This document shows, piece by piece, positions 33,001-44,005 of a stretch of DNA of 64,000 nucleotides. This DNA comes from Clarkia xantiana subsp. parviflora. Taxonomy: Eukaryota; Streptophyta; Magnoliopsida; Myrtales; Onagraceae. The stretch is taken from contig JAPTYO010000002.1 in NCBI GenBank assembly GCA_036873135.1, positions 43,887,452-43,951,451 on the forward strand. Direction: 5' to 3'. The position numbers and the translations under genes were made by a program. Every line of letters starts with the position of its first letter. Within the stretch, counting starts at the first letter, position 1. Under the pieces are notes generated by a model. The model was not told where the DNA came from. It saw only the letters and a program-made list of their open reading frames with translations, and did not search any database.

Positions 33001-33470
33001 TCAACACACATCCGCCACTTCCCATTGCTCTTCTTCACCAGCACCGGGTTAGCGACCCAAGTCTGGAATCGGAGCTCCTTGATAAATCCAGCATCGAGCA
33101 GCCCGCCCACCTCCTGCTGGATCGCGATCCTCTTCTGCGCGATAGGCTTGATCGCGGGATCAATCTTTAACTCGTGCACGATCACATCGGGGCTGATTCC
33201 TTGCATGTCACTTGGGGACCAGGCAAACAGCTCCTTGAACTCCTTCAACAACTCAATCAATTCTCGGACCCTCTCGTCAGACAGGGCGGACCCGATTTTC
33301 ACCTTCCTCTGAGGTCCGTCAATCTCGACCTCTTTCAAATCCTCCATGGGGGCGGGACGCCCAAACTCCTCTCTAGGGTCGGCATCAGTCTGGAGGATAG
33401 CCATGGCCTCCCGTCTCTTCCGTCGGGTGGCGTTAACGTAGCACCTCCTGGAAGCCACCTGGTCGCCCTA
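30080..33470 (-). pseudogene. TatB pol: RT, RNase H, second RNase H, integrase
   Basis: Frames follow one another: 33458-32622 (RT, with MCVDFRDLYKACPKDCYPLP and AYVDDMLVKSRQ), 32615-31929 (RT end and RNase H), 31845-30832 (second RNase H: MYTDGSSSSDG, NNEAEYDALITGL) and 30937-30080 (integrase: ISDNGPPFNG, TNGQVESANK, ending SGEHLKKFHA). Breaks: TAG after GVGEV (33468), TAG for Gln at 32622-32624, a 1-bp loss near 31945 and a 1-bp loss near 30920. It also lacks eight codons present in TatC (after KPIAQ). These activities copy RNA to DNA, remove the RNA strand and integrate the product. None can be made whole here. Confidence 0.92.
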
Positions 33471-35638
33471 AACCTCCCCGACTCCGTGGTCAGTCAGGAA
33501 CTTCATCTTCTGGTGCACAGTTGAGGCAACTTCCATCAGGGGGTTGATGGTGGTTCTCCCGATAATCGCGTTGTACGTCCCCGCGGACTCAACCACCACA
33601 TAGTCCACGTTTCTCCTCTCCGCCTTCCACCCGCTACCGAACTCCACTGGTAAGGTGATCATTCCCAGCGGATAGGAGGTAATACCAGAGAACCCAACCA
33701 TCGGGAAGGTCACTTCCTTCAGATCCTTCTTCGTTTTCCCCATAGCCTCCAGCGCGTCCATAAACAGAATGTCGGAGGAGCTCCCTCCGTCGATCAAGAT
33801 CCGCTTCATCTCGTACCCATCCACGTCCAGGGTCACGACCAAAGCATCATCGTGTGGACTCTCCACACCTACCAGGTCCTCCGCTGAAAAGGAAATCACC
33901 ATCTCTTCCTTCGCGGTCCAGGATCGGGACCTCTTGCCCAGCACCACAGCAGCAGAGATTCTAGAGGCATAGACCTCCCGAGAGGCTGTGATGTCACCTC
34001 CTACGGCAAATCCTCCGTGAATCACATTGATGGTGTCCCGTTTCTCCTTACGGGCACCATAAGACTCTGGCTCAGACTTCTTCTTCTTCGGGGACTGATC
34101 GCGGGATCGGGAACGGAACCGCGATCGAGATCGAGAGCGGGAACGACACCGCCTTTCAGCCACAAACTCCTTGAGCTTCCCCTTCTGGATCAGCTTCTCG
34201 ATCTCCTTCTTCAACTCCCGACAGTGGTTAGTGTCGTGACCGCTGGCGCGGTGGAACTGACAGTAACGATTGGTACGGGATCCCATAAACTCTCCTTCCT
34301 TTTCGGGGTGTACCTAGAGATACCCTGTCGATCCATGACTGCTAGCACCTCCGCCATGGAGCTATTCAGAGGGATTCTATAATCTTCCCGCTTATCCTTC
34401 CTCGGGGGACGCCTGTCCTCCCTTCGATCAGAACGACCTCGAGTCCGACTGCTCTCGGACTTATCCTTCCGCTTATGGTCGTCCACTGGCTTAAGCGACT
34501 GCTTCACCTTATTCGACTTCGGTGACTCAAGCTCTCCGACAACTATTTTCGACTCTTGCCTGTCGATTTGCTGCTTCACCCTCTTCTGCAATGCCTCCAT
34601 GTTCCACACAGCCTTCTCAGCCACGCTGTGCATCAGGTCGGAACCGTAGGGGGCTGTCAGGTTCCGAAGGAAGGTACGGATGGTCTCTCCCTCCGATATC
34701 TCTTCATCAATCTCCGCCACGCTGGCAGTGTATCTCTGGTAATAGTGCGCCAGCGACTCGTCGGGCCTTTGCACCACTTGGGCCAGGGACCTCACACTCT
34801 TCAGGAGACGCCGACGACCCTGGTACTGCTGAATGAAACGGTCGTGCATGTCGGCCCAGCAGGTGATGCACCCCGGGGGCAGGCTGAAGAACTAGGTCAG
34901 GGCCCTCTCACCCAGTGTGTTCGGGAACAGCACACACACGATATCGTCGTTCGGGGCTCTGCCCAGACAAGCCATGAGGTGCTTCTGGACATGACGAACT
35001 GGATCTCCTCCGCCATCATACTCCTTCACTGTGGGGATACCCAGCCCTGGAGGGGCGAGGGTGTCTATTAGTCAGGGAACGAAGGGATGGGTGGATCGAT
35101 CCCTCAGTTCCGACATCATCGGCTTCTGCTCCCCCTGGCAGATGTTCACGATCTTCACTACCTGATCGGGGGTGATGGGACCATTGAGGGGAATGGTCCT
35201 GTGCTGCACTGGTCCTGGCCCGTCGACCACAAATCGCTCTGATTGAGCAGGCTCCTTTCCCTTATCCTGGCCTCCGGGTTGGGCCTCCTGCACATTCTGA
35301 ACCTCTGCTGGCGGGGGCACCTCCTCCTGCCTCTTGGCCGTCTCTCTTCGGTCTAGGAGAGCTTCCAGAGCCGCCAGAATCATCGGCATGGCATCCGCCA
35401 CAGCCTTCGCCAGATCCGTGTTCGGAGGAGCTTCTTCCTCCCTATTCTCTTGGTGCTGAGCCACATCTTCAGGGACTTCGTTGTGCCCCCCCCCTGTCCG
35501 GGAGACCGCAGCAGGGAGATTCTGGTCCTCAGCACGCTCCGGTGGTGAATTCAGAGTCGTCCCAGCAGGATGACGGGAACCACCAGATTGTCCTTGCCTC
35601 CTCTGCTTACCAGCCGCCATTGAACGAGTAGAAGTCAT
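33468..35638 (-). pseudogene. TatB gag-protease
   Basis: Minus strand from about 35638 (or ATG 35620, which aligns with the TatC start). The N-terminal part is low complexity, Glu/Pro/Gln-rich, and ends in a block with GPVQHRTIPLNGPITPDQVV. The gag core follows (MHDRFIQQYQGRRRLLKSVR, RTFLRNLTAPYGSDLMHSV), then a basic stretch, the knuckle-like YCQFHRASGHDTNHC, an Arg/Ser run, and the protease with ILIDGGSSSDILFMDALEAM. The active site is DGG where most retroviral-type proteases have DTG or DSG; this is shared with TatC. Breaks: TGA at 35072-35074 (Arg in TatC), TAG at 34892-34894 (Trp in TatC), a frameshift near 34295 and TAG at 33468. Confidence 0.9.
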
Positions 35639-35654
35639 ACTAGCTTTTTGTCAC

Positions 35655-35675
35655 GTTTCCCACAGACGGCGCCAA
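35655..35675 (-). other. TatB primer-binding site
   Basis: Minus strand TTGGCGCCGTCTGTGGGAAA directly after the LTR end CCAACA. TatC has the same with one base changed (GTCGGTGGG). The cognate tRNA is not assigned. Confidence 0.75.
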
Positions 35676-36385
35676 TGTTGGATCACGATGGAACTCCGGT
35701 ACGGTCTTGACGGCGATCCGAGCTCCTTCGCTCCACGTAATCCTGCAAGAGGGGATAGACCGGGCGGTGACCCAGAATCCATCTCCGATGCTTAAATGAG
35801 TATCTCGTATGAACTGGTAAGCAAAAGTCTCAGTATGTAATCGTATGTGATCTGAGGTAACCTCTGCCCTTTTATAGGCAAAGAGGTACCTCAGTTACCT
35901 GGTGAACCGTTGGGGTGGTTAGCCCATATTCCGCTTATCTCGGCCACGATCCCGCCTATCTCGGGCATGATCTCGCCTATCTTGGCCACGCTCCGCGTAT
36001 CTCGGCCACGATCCCGCCTATCTAGGCCATGATCTCGCTTATCTCGGCCACGCTCCGCGTATCTCGACCTCAACCTCTGATAGCAAGTCCCGACTAATAT
36101 CGGGGACTCCAGAGTTATCTCATTGTGTCACCGCTCGGGGCCCCTCGTCATCGTGACAGGGCCAATCATTCTCAGGGATTCATCATCCGGACCTACTTAA
36201 AGGCATCTCATCGGGAGCGCCTAGCTCGCCTATCGGGACCGACTTTGTCGGGACCTTTCATCATCGGGACTCCCTCTGTCGGGACTCTTCGCCTTGGCCT
36301 TCTTGACCTCCTTTTTAGGGCCCAGTGGGCCTGTTCACCGTTCCCTCGCCGTTAAAGGGCCCAACGGCCATAGCGAAACCCATCA
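35676..36385 (-). mobile_element. TatB 5' LTR (710 bp)
   Basis: Same ends as the left LTR. TATA inverted repeat at 35852-35894; ~21-bp U3 repeats at 35930-36070. Confidence 0.92.
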
Positions 36386-36390
36386 GTGTG
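36386..36390. repeat. Target-site duplication, right copy (TatB)
   Basis: GTGTG, identical to 25474-25478. Confidence 0.9.
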
Positions 36391-37040
36391 GTGTTAGGCA
36401 TGGCTCGGAGTTCTCGACTATCTTTTGTTTCCTTAACGTTGCATTATGATCAACAACCTTATCATTTTCGTTTCATCTTTCTTAGTTCATTTGAATTGAT
36501 AACTTTGGTTGTTTGAGTTTCAGATTATTGAATAAAGTGATTGTCATTGAGGTTGAATGCAATTCGATTCGAAGTAAAATTTACTTATCAATCCATCGAC
36601 CTGGTCAAAGGGATTGATCCTAACAAAATCCAATAATAGGGATTAAAACCAAAATTATCAGCCAGGTCAAAGAGGTCGAATGAAATAAATGATTAACACG
36701 CTTCATCATCATTAGTAAGCCATCGATTACATAACTAGATCGAACGATTTAGTTTTTTTTATTTGTTAGTACTTCATAAATATAATTGATATCGTAACGA
36801 CGAACATGTATGACACCGATAATTAAATTATGGAAACGAAACTCTTTCACCTAGGGTAACACCCAAGTGTGGCGCGCACATCCCATGGATTCCGCGTAAA
36901 ATCGAAACACATCGATTCGAAGTACAAATTTAATGGAAATACGTATCGCTCAAAATAACTTTCATTCATGACTTTACCCGGTACGGGTTTACTCATCCGA
37001 TTACTCGTGAATCTGAGTCCATTAAATGCTTACAGAGTTA
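36391..37040 (+). other. CopI 5' internal noncoding region
   Basis: Aligns with CopJ 47500-48000 read on the minus strand (ATTGAATAAAGT, CCATCGATT, and a block with CGCGC before ACCCGG). No gag frame is present in either copy, so the deletion or divergence of gag is shared. Confidence 0.6.
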
Positions 37041-39690
37041 TCTCAATCTTGTAGAGAATCAGCTGGAACATGAGGTCAAAACCTTACGAACAGACAAAGG
37101 GGGTGAATACCTCTCAAGATTTTGACAAGTTATGCAATGAAAAGGGTATTGTCCGTCAAACGACGATTTCTTATACGCTACAATAGAATGGTGTGGCGGA
37201 GCGACGTAATGGTACACTCTTAGACATGGTAAGAACCATGATGACGCAAGCACAACTTCCGATCTCTTTTTGGGGTGATGCATTGTTGACTGATACTCGT
37301 GTATTAAACCGTGTACCTATAGAATCAGTGAACATGGCACCATATGAGTTGTGGACTGGTAAAGAGGTGGGTCTTACCAGGCTGCGTCCTTGGGGTTGCG
37401 CAGCATACAATCATAACGATAGCCGATACGGCAAGTTGGGACCTAGAGAATTGAAAAGTATCTTTATAAGATACTCGGAGAACTCTAAGGGATACGTGTT
37501 TGTAATGGCTCAAGAATATAGTGGCGTAGTCGAACATGAGTCAAGGGACGTTACATTTATAGAGTATGAATTCCCTAAGCTTGGTGACATCAACACGAAT
37601 AAAATCTTAATGACCTTGAACAGGACGAGGATGATCAGGTCCCACTGACTTCGAGTTGGAGAATTGAGGGATCAACCATTGTGAATGAAATGGTAAATGA
37701 GAATGGGGACATTTTCATAATAAATCCGGTGGTAGGAGTCAATCCACCCGCAGAGATCACAATTGTTCCCAGTGCGAATCAAGTAGGACCTGGTAATCCA
37801 GTTGCTTAACCGTTGGATGAGAATCCTATAATTCCTCAACTACCTGCTGGAAAAGTGGGAGTGGGACAACCAATTTTGTTCCTGATCCAAATAACCATGG
37901 AATTCATCTCGGGGGTAGAAACCCAAGACCAATGGGTCGTCCAAGAAAGGTTGCAAGAGAAAGTTTCAGCAATGCCCTGGTTCCAAATGGGAGTATTTTT
38001 CCTAGTTGGAGCGTATTTCAAGATGGAATAATGAGCCTTGACGTAGTCAAATGTAGAAAACTTCTCCCAAGAAGTTACCCATCGAAAATGGTGAGTTAAT
38101 CACCATGACTTCAGTTGATGAACCGTTCACAGTTAAACAAGCTCTGGAATGTCCTCAAGCGAAGGAATGGAGGAAAGCAATGGAGGAAGAGTTTGCTTCA
38201 ATAGAAGCCAACTCGGTTAGGATGTTAGTTGATCTGTCTGCTAATAGCAGAGTAATCAGAGCAAAGTGGGTTCTGAAACTAAAACTCACTGCTGATGGAA
38301 ACGTTGAGTGGTACAAAGCTCGACTTGCCGTGAAAGGTTATACCCAACTCCACGGAGTAGACTTTGATGAGACTTACTCAACGATTGTGCGTTACACCAC
38401 AATCCAATCCATTTTGGCCATGGTTGCTAGCCTTGATCTCGAGCTACACCAGATGGATGTTAAGACTGTCTTCCTTCATGGAAACTTGGAGGAAGAGATC
38501 TGCATGAAGCAACCGGAGGGCTTCTTATCCCTTGGGAATGAACGTAAAGTTTGTAAGCTCCAAAGGTTGATTTATGTTTTTAAACAATCGTCCCAACAAT
38601 GATATCGCAGGTTCCATGAGCAAGTCATGGGCAATGGATTCGTGAACCTTCATGAGGATCCCTGCGTGTACACTAAGATCTCAGGGTCAAAGTATGTCAT
38701 CTTGACATTATACGTCGATCATATACTTCTTGTCGCGAATGATGTGAGTTATTTGAAGAAGTCAAAATCTTGGATTAGCATCTGTAGTTGAGATGAAGGA
38801 CATTGGAGAGGCCACTTACATCTTGGGCATTAAGATTGCTATAGATCGTGGTGCTTGTAGATTATGTCTTTCTCAGGAAGCCTATATCATATTGAGAAGG
38901 TTCAATCTGAATAATGATAAACCAGTGGAGACACCAGTTGTATATGGGAGTTCGTTATCGAAGCGTGATGGCCCAAAGAACCTGGTAGAGCGTGAACATT
39001 TGAAAAGTGCATTGTACCTCAGTATGGTAGGAGGTATGATTTACGCGATGCAATGCACTCGTCTAGACATATGTTACGTTGTGGGATTAGTTGCGCGTTT
39101 CCAGTCGAACCCCGATTATCAACATTTACTATCCGTGAGACGAATAATGAGATATCTGAAAGGTACGGCAGACTACGGACTGTGCTATGAGGGAAGTAAG
39201 CTAGAATTTTTTAGGATATAGTGACGTCGACCATGGTGGTGATCTAGATGATCGTAAGTCCACATTAGGATGAGTGTTTCTCCTTGCTAATGCCCCCATC
39301 TCTTGGATGAGCAAGAAGCACTCATGTGTCCCACTGTCTACTATGGGATCTGAATTCGTAGCTCTCTCAAAGAATGCACAGGAGGTTGTCTTGCTAAAGA
39401 GACTCTTGACCGCCTTTCTTGACGTCAATGATGGGAGTAAGCCTTTGCGCATTTACTCTAATAGTCAAGCTGCGATAGGAGCAGTCAAGAATCTGAAAAT
39501 ACCATAGTAGGACAAAACACATTGATATAAAATACAACTATACGAAGAGTGTGGTAGAAGACAAGCTGATCACAGTTGAATTCATGCCTACGGAAAACAT
39601 GGTTGCGGATCCATTAACTAAAACCTTACATAAGGATATTTTCGAAAAGAACGTAAAACTGCTTGTCTTGCGTAGGATTTAGAAGGCTTG
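37040..39690 (+). pseudogene. CopI pol: integrase, RT, RNase H (Ty1/copia)
   Basis: The order integrase before RT marks Ty1/copia. Integrase from about 37050: TLRTDKGGEYLS, then NGVAERRNGTLLDMVRTMM with the catalytic Glu, and WGDALLTDTRVLNRVP. The RT frame 38105-38602 has KALECPQAKEWRKAMEEE-like text (QALECPQAKEWRKAMEEE), GVDFDETYS and KTVFLHGNLEEEICMKQPEG. The motif YVDD is decayed to YVDH (38712-38723). RNase H 38793-39510: TRLDICYVVGLVARF and STMGSEFVALSKNAQE. Many stops (for example after QSSQQ, near 38788, 39220 and 39507) and frameshifts break it. Confidence 0.9.
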
Positions 39691-40770
39691 TAATGTGTGA
39701 CAGGAACATTTTGGATTTGAAGTAATATTTGAATAAAAGAATTGCTTTTTGAGTTTATGATATTTACGACATCATAATGACAATATTACATCGGATGTAC
39801 AGTCTATAAACTAGTCGTTGACGAGTAAAACCTCCCAAGGAAATATGTCGAATGTGGACCCTGCCATGTCACACGGGCACGGTCGTCTTGATGGATAGGA
39901 AAACCTCAGTCAAATCAAGACCGACTTAGAACCATGGTATTTTGAAAGAAAACCTAGTTATGCAAAACAATCATTTTGTTTTGGGGTACACGACATGATC
40001 AAAGTTTTGCAGATTTCCGTGACGAACTCCGTTCGTCTACCACCACATTATGGGCAAGATGAGAATCTACTATAGCGTATGACATTCCACTCCTAATATA
40101 AAATAAATTCAGGTTATGCTATCGACTCGCACTTAATACTGCGCGTGCCATGTTCAACCACGGGGTCAGGCTCGGTTGTGTTAGACGGAATCTTCCAAGA
40201 TTCTGAAGCACATTAAGTTCTTCAACTTGAGTGTGTGACTGATCCCGGGTGCTGAATAAAGCACCACCCGAAGTACCATTACCACTCGGAGCTCATGTCC
40301 AATGTTGGGCTCAATGTTCGCTCCCAGGTGTACGAGCGTAGTGCCCGAACAAAAAGGCCAAGTTACCACGTTTTGGGAACCGTTTGAGTTTGACTAATGA
40401 TATGAGCAATGGGGATTGTCATGCACATCTGTAATTCTACAACTCTTGTATTCACTAGGTGGCCGCCAACCGGATATTAGTTGAAGGTTGTGAATACTTG
40501 TACATATACCTTAGAGAAGTATTCCTTAAGGAAAACTAGGCAATAGGAGAACAACAGTTGACCAGGGGTACAAAGCGGTACAAAAAAATAACAGGTTGGG
40601 AATCAACATTCCGCGTATGCTACAACACTCTTAAGTGATGAGTAGCGCAAAGTCGGTTGTGTCTACCGGTCGCACGGCAAACCTCGTATGAACAATACGA
40701 GAACTGGACGGGGTCAATGAATAAATATTGATGTGTTGGGCATCAACATATTAATAGGCGCCCTCACATT
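39691..40770 (+). other. CopI 3' UTR (1.1 kb)
   Basis: Noncoding but aligned over its length with CopJ 44006-45280 and CopK 51885-53160 (blocks such as GGTGGCCGCCAACCGGATAT and the CTAGGCAATAGGAGAA region). A long conserved 3' UTR is unusual for copia. Confidence 0.7.
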
Positions 40771-40785
40771 CCGATGAGTGGGAGC
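40771..40785 (+). other. CopI polypurine tract
   Basis: CCGATGAGTGGGAGC before LTR start TGTTGGCATTTGG; CopK has GCGAGTGGGAGC in the same place. Confidence 0.65.
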
Positions 40786-41307
40786 TGTTGGCATTTGGAG
40801 TAAATGAGCCGTCGTAATAGGAGCCCATTAATATAAGCCCAACATAGTAAGCATAATTGGGGTATGACACATAAGGGATTTCGGGTCAGGCTGAAATCCC
40901 AATGGGCCATACGCGGCCCATGTGGGCCGACCCAATTAAGCATTAGGTGCGGCCGAACCAAGTAATAAACCGCCAAGGGTTTTGCTCACCTCCTCTTATA
41001 AATAGGAGGTGTTAGGGATTTCTTGGGGTTGGTCATTCTCTCCCTTTTAGTAGTCACAAAGAAATCCCCTCTCCTTAGACACACTAAGGTTCGGCCGAAC
41101 CCATCATTACCTAATGTAGGTGCCGAATTACTTCAAGTAATTCACCCCGGAGATCGATCCAGGAACCAGATTGAAAGAGGCTTTGCTGTGGAAACCATTG
41201 CCTTCGAAGGACACCGTCCGACATTCCGTGAACTCCCGTTGACATCCTTGCGCTACATATCGCAATATAGATATGTGAACTCTTTCCGCTGCGTATTAGT
41301 TACCTGG

Positions 41308-42246
41308 TGTTGGGATCAAGTTCTGTGGCCCTAGCTTTCAGGAATGGACTTCAGGATGTCCCCTCGCCTTGTTCTCTTAGGTGTCTATCTTGACCTTGAG
41401 AGGTACTTAGTTTCCTTTGTGGAGCTTTTGGTGGTGTTAACCTGAAAAGGGGGTGGGGATTTTCCCCTGATTCCACTCTGAAGCTTAAGTCAGTAATGGA
41501 ATATGAGAGTATAATACTTGATAAAGTATATGAGAATGTATTAATAATGAGAATACTCAAATGTATTTATAGGGAAGTTTTACCGACTTTATGTGGCGGT
41601 TACCCTTGGGGATGGTTTCTGTCCAAAGTCGGTACAAGCAGGTGACAAGCAGGTTGTCACCTCACCTTTCCTTAATAAGGAATGTTTCTTCATGGCGGTG
41701 GAATCACGTGACAAGCAGGTTGCAACCTCACCATTCCTTAAGCGGAAAGTTTCTCCAGAGAGGCTGTGGAAGCAGCTTGCCACCTCACCATTCCTAAAGA
41801 GGAAGGTTTCTTCTGAGGGGCGGCGGAAGTAGTTGACAAGCAGGTTGCCACCTCACCATTCCTTAAGAGGAAGGTTTCTTCAGAGGGTCGGTGGAAGTAG
41901 GTGACAAGCAGGTTGCCACCTCACCATTCTTTAAGAGGAAGGTTTCTTCAAAGGGGCGGTGGAAGCAGGTCGCCACCTTACCAGTACTTAAGACTAAGGT
42001 TTTTTAATAGTACTTGGCTGCCGACTCGACTCATGCCTTAAGAGGGGGAGTCTTTATTGAGCGGCGTTGCCATTCTTCGTATGTCGTCTTTGATGTCGAC
42101 ATCTTTAAAGGTTGGTTTCGACTAACTATCTTCAGTTCCTCATTCTGAGCATTAATAGTCGTCGACTCATATTTTAGAGTCTCGACTTAGATGCTCCCGA
42201 CTTTACATTGGCTGTCTTTTTTATCGTCTATAATCGCAACCCAACA
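41308..42246 (-). mobile_element. Solo LTR (939 bp) in the CopI LTR
   Basis: On the minus strand TGTTGGGTTGCGATT ... TTGATCCCAACA, with TG/CA ends. The host LTR continues on both sides. The flanks CCTGG (41303-41307) and CCTAC (42247-42251) look like a decayed 5-bp duplication. A TATA (CCCTATAAATAC) lies on the minus strand near 41570. The end resembles Tat LTRs (GATCCAACA). Confidence 0.7.
41590..41985. repeat. ~66-70-bp tandem repeats in the solo LTR
   Basis: About six units with GACAAGCAGGTTGCCACCTC, ACCATTCCTTAAGAGGAAGG and a closing GGCGGTGGAAG; some units start GTGGAAGCAG instead. They lie upstream of the TATA in LTR orientation, so they are a U3 array. Confidence 0.85.
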
Positions 42247-42295
42247 CCTACCATGTATTCGTTTTGATCCGTATTAATTCTTCCTACAACCAACA

Positions 42296-42791
42296 AGCGT
42301 TACAGAAGCATCGAAAGCCAATCCAAACATGAAGGGCATTTATAGAAAATTTGACAAGGATGAACTTCATAAAAACTACAAACTTCAGAAAGATCGGGGA
42401 AAAAATGAAAACAAAGTCCCGCCTCGATCAATTTCGGAAAAACTATGACTTCTCCTGGGAGAGGAATGTGAGTTTCTACATTGTCAGTAGAAAACCAAGG
42501 ACTTTCTTCAACTGACAGATTTCCCAAGGTAATCGATTCGATAAAATCCTCAACTAAGAGAGAATTTGACATAGGATCCCGATGAGCAGAAGGAAAGAAT
42601 AAATTACATGTGTCTAAGGGAGATGCACTGCTGTAAGCCATATAAGTTCTTGATAGGGAACGACGAAAGAAAGCTTCTTGATCGGGACTGGGAGATTCTG
42701 GAGAAGAAATTCCTATTAAAAACCTCTCATTGGGAAAACAAGGACGGGGATAATTGGGATCCAGAAAGAAAGAAGTAAACTTGTTGACCAT
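42296..42791 (-). pseudogene. Antisense-gene fragment of element E
   Basis: Minus-strand frame MVNKFTSFFLDPNYPR..., 163 codons, cut at the CopI end. The segment with PGEVIVFPKLIEAGLCFHFF, LSEVCSFYEVHP and CLDWLSML follows the pattern of the TatA/TatB aORF domain (GEVFV...AGIRFPF...LVEMC.HY..HP...W..FQVL). It is thus a diverged member of the same family, and here the first coding exon is longer and lacks the seven-base exon seen in TatA/B. The rest of the gene is missing. Confidence 0.6.
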
Positions 42792-42868
42792 TGTGAGAAA
42801 TCAGGAGCTTTAGTAGTTTGATTGCAGAGAAAAGTAAAAGTAAGAGCAATAGTAAAAAACTGAAGAAG

Positions 42869-42876
42869 CTTATATA
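42869..42876 (-). promoter_or_regulatory. TATA box upstream of the E antisense gene
   Basis: CTATATAAGC on the minus strand about 80 bp before the ATG. No telo-box is visible. Confidence 0.4.
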
Positions 42877-42879
42877 GAA

Positions 42880-43260
42880 GAAGGGGTAACTTCTCCTAGA
42901 ACAATAAAGTAATCGATACAAAGAGTAATGACAGCCGCAACAGTTACGTTTCTAGGAAGAAGTTACAACGGTAAAAAAATAACATCTAGAAAAAGACAAA
43001 CACAAACATTCAAGATGATTCTCGCCAAAGGTGAATCGATTAAGGAGAATCAGAAGACGGTAACAACTTGAAGAAAATTCTCATGGGGCAAGTACTTGGA
43101 AGAATTCAAGATCAACGCCACTCCTTATAGAATCAAAGGTAACGACTTTAACGTTTACGAATTTAAAAGCCAACATCACATAAGGGTACCACTCAAGGAA
43201 AAAGACTACTTGACACACGTCGTCTCCTCTTTTAAGAAAAAAGAGTTGACGCCAAAATGT
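42880..43260. other. Element E spacer
   Basis: A-rich sequence between the antisense gene promoter and the polypurine tract. No coding sequence recognised. Confidence 0.4.
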
Positions 43261-43405
43261 CTCGGGGCAAATGTTGGAACCAATATGAAGCATCACACAA
43301 AAATCGACAACAGATAGATAATGGTCGAAGGAAATCCTTAAGCACGAAAAAAAAGGCGACGCCCCAACAAAAATTCCCCAATGATGGTAAGTATAGCGAC
43401 ACCCC
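43261..43405 (+). mobile_element. Element E polypurine tract and 3' LTR start, cut by CopJ
   Basis: CTCGGGGCAAA (43261-43271) precedes TGTTGGAACCAATATG. This fits the TatA layout of aORF, spacer, GGGGCAAA, LTR. CopJ interrupts the LTR after 134 bp. Confidence 0.55.
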
Positions 43406-44005
43406 TGTTAGATTACGAAGAGTAATCACTACGGATACTATAAACATGGTACATGTTAGTAATCAATATTACAGAGCGGAAGATTCGCACATACCTCAGA
43501 CGTAATCCGTAGCCCCAAGATCCTGCAGCAGGGAGTTCACGGTCCTCCGGTCGGCACCCGTAGAGGTTCTTGTTAAGGAACCCCTACGCGGTATATTCTC
43601 CACAGCAAAACCTCTGATCGATTCTTGGTAAGGACGGATCTACGGAGTGTTTGCTCGAAAACAAATTGCCACACCCTTGGTAATAGATGTTGTTCGACCG
43701 AACTTTGTGTCTTATGGGGAGAAGGTTTTCTCTTAAATCACCAAAATGGAGGAATTATGATTAACCCTAATAAAACCCCTAACACCCCATATACATAGGA
43801 AGAGCAAAGTTGAAAAAAGTCCACTTTGCCCCCTACATAATTCGGCCGGCCACTATAGTATAAGGGAGGACTAATTTTGGGTCTCTCATGTCAATTGGGA
43901 TTTGGGTCTGGCCCAATGTCCTAATGTGACATTTACCCAATTGTCCTAGGTAACATATACATATAATGGTCTTCCATTTACAGCGCCCATCACCATATTC
44001 TTACA
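43406..44005 (-). mobile_element. CopJ 3' LTR (600 bp)
   Basis: Minus strand TGTAAGAATATGG ... GTAATCTAACA. It aligns with 50871-51280 and with the CopK LTR. Confidence 0.88.

Larger units (their letters stand above)
25479..36385 (-). mobile_element. TatB: complete Tat-type Ty3/gypsy element (10.9 kb)
   Basis: Read on the minus strand: 5' LTR 36385-35676, primer site, gag-protease, RT, two RNases H, integrase, tandem-repeat 3' UTR, antisense gene (which lies on the plus strand of the window), polypurine tract, 3' LTR 26185-25479. A perfect 5-bp duplication (GTGTG) flanks it. By eye the two LTRs differ at about 17-19 positions plus one 3-bp indel, near 2.5 percent, which suggests an insertion age of the order of a million years at usual plant rates. 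All genes carry breaks. Confidence 0.93.
25290..42295 (+). mobile_element. CopI: 5'-truncated Ty1/copia element, split by TatB and a solo LTR
   Basis: Three parts: about 25290-25478, 36391-41307 and 42247-42295. The first part and 36391-37040 align with the 5' noncoding region of CopJ in the same order (GCAACAAAAGGT...AAACG...ATCTGGTG, then ATTCACTCGTGAATTTTT), which shows that TatB is inserted inside CopI. Integrase, RT, RNase H, a long 3' UTR and a 3' LTR follow. No gag is seen. The left boundary with OgreG is fuzzy and the 5' LTR is missing. Confidence 0.75.
40786..42295 (+). mobile_element. CopI 3' LTR, interrupted
   Basis: Parts 40786-41307 and 42247-42295. It starts TGTTGGCATTTGGAG and resumes after the solo LTR with CATGTATTCGTTTTGATCCG, matching the CopK LTR end (CATGTACCTCGTTTTAGTATCCG), to CCAACA. 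TATAAATA at 40997-41004 sits between perfect 8-bp arms CACCTCCT and AGGAGGTG (40987-41011). Confidence 0.8.

Noticed and set aside
41590..41985. CRISPR-like regular repeats
   Set aside because: The units are contiguous with no unique spacers and lie in an LTR of a plant element. They are a U3 minisatellite.
42300..42791. A host gene of 163 codons
   Set aside because: It matches the pattern of the Tat antisense gene and sits next to an element polypurine tract, and the reading frame stops where CopI begins.
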